From contig CAJTMU010000056.1 in NCBI GenBank assembly GCA_910577365.1, positions 1-5,402 on the forward strand: a DNA stretch of 5,402 nt, read 5' to 3'. This document shows positions 5,037-5,402 of this stretch, in pieces; the stretch's first letter is position 1; each line of letters begins with the position of its first letter. The translations under genes were made by a program, and so were the position numbers. The notes under the pieces are model-generated. The model made no database searches. It was not told the origin of the DNA and saw nothing but the letters and a program-made list of their open reading frames with translations. Source of the DNA: an uncultured Oscillospiraceae bacterium. Lineage in GTDB: Bacteria > Bacillota > Clostridia > Oscillospirales > Ruminococcaceae.

Positions 5037-5402
5037 TCAGCCCTTGTGCTTTGCAACAAGAGTACCTATACTTTCGCCCATAACCGCGTCATAGATATTG
5101 TCAGGACGCGCCAGATTGAATACCAGAATGGGTATATTGTTCTCGGTACAGATAGCCGCCGCGGCACTGTCCATGACCTGAAGCCGCTTTACCAGTATCT
5201 CATGGTGAGTGATAACGTCATACTTTACCGCGTTGTGGAATTTTTTCGGGTCTTTGTCATATATTCCGTCGACCATCGTTGCCTTAAGCAGGATATCCGC
5301 GCCAAGCTCCGCCGCTCTGAGTGAAGCCGCGCTGTCGGTGGAAAAGAATGGATTTCCCGTGCCGCAGCCGAAGATGACCACTCTCCCCTTTTCAAGATGA
5401 CG
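5037..5402 (-). CDS. pyrH: Uridylate kinase (UMP kinase, PyrH), C-terminal half (5' end outside window)
   Basis: Cytoplasmic amino-acid-kinase-fold enzyme that phosphorylates UMP to UDP with ATP, feeding nucleic acid and UDP-sugar synthesis. The frame is open to the right edge and gives the last 121 residues of a protein usually near 240. Counted from the window edge, RHLEKGRVVIF (1-11) leads into the UMP-binding GTGNPFFSTD (14-23). Next are the nucleotide-site motif KATMVDGIYDKDPKK (40-54), LQVMDSAA (74-81) and the C-terminal PILVFNL (91-97) and GESIGTLV (109-116). A GTG at 5381 is in frame but is only an internal valine, since the conserved RHLEKGR block lies upstream of it. The gene ends 63 bases before frr, the classical pyrH-frr pairing. 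Confidence 0.95.
   Translation of the reverse strand, partial: RHLEKGRVVIFGCGTGNPFFSTDSAASLRAAELGADILLKATMVDGIYDKDPKKFHNAVKYDVITHHEILVKRLQVMDSAAAAICTENNIPILVFNLARPDNIYDAVMGESIGTLVAKHKG

Noticed and set aside
5379..5381. GTG as a start for a short pyrH
   Set aside because: The frame stays open to the window edge and the conserved RHLEKGR block lies upstream of this valine, so the gene is simply cut by the window.
1..5402. CRISPR array, tRNA/rRNA, insertion sequence, riboswitch or other accessory system
   Set aside because: The window is almost completely covered by conserved housekeeping genes. Gaps are 148 bases or less, and I see no spaced direct repeats, cloverleaf, transposase motif or riboswitch-like conserved core.

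Overview
The window is a stretch of bacterial housekeeping chromosome. All seven recognisable genes lie on the minus strand and read from the right edge to the left: pyrH (3' part only), frr, uppS, cdsA, dxr, rseP and ispG (5' part only). This order is the conserved translation, envelope and isoprenoid cluster of Bacillota. ispG placed directly after rseP is the arrangement typical of Clostridia. The base composition is moderate rather than AT-rich. The IspG N-terminus (QSMLSVPAEN in place of the common QSMTNTDT) and the UppS motif IRPSGEQRLSN resemble what I recall from Oscillospiraceae/Ruminococcus-like gut Clostridia. The family-level placement is inference.

Layout in transcription order: pyrH ends at 5037. 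A 63-nt spacer with a small hairpin separates it from frr (4973-4419). The frr stop overlaps the uppS start as TGATG, and uppS runs 4419-3718. An 89-nt spacer leads to cdsA (3628-2798). The largest gap, 148 nt, follows and holds a strong hairpin with a T-rich tail. After it come dxr (2649-1510), a 27-nt gap, rseP (1482-352) and ispG (from 355, leaving the window), the last two overlapping as ATGA. The spacing suggests one long transcript with a partial break or attenuation point between cdsA and dxr. That would make dxr-rseP-ispG a tightly linked sub-group.

Functional logic: PyrH makes UDP for nucleotide and cell-wall precursor supply, and Frr recycles ribosomes. Dxr and IspG are two steps of the MEP isoprenoid pathway. 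UppS turns the resulting C5 units into undecaprenyl diphosphate, the lipid carrier for peptidoglycan. CdsA makes CDP-diacylglycerol for phospholipids, and RseP is the membrane site-2 protease of envelope signalling.

There are no RNA genes, mobile elements, CRISPR arrays or unknown genes that I can support, and no new biological system. The points worth a second look are small: the cdsA-dxr hairpin, the uppS start with no well-placed ribosome binding site and an A-rich early coding region, an acidic insert in RseP, and motif variants in IspG and UppS.
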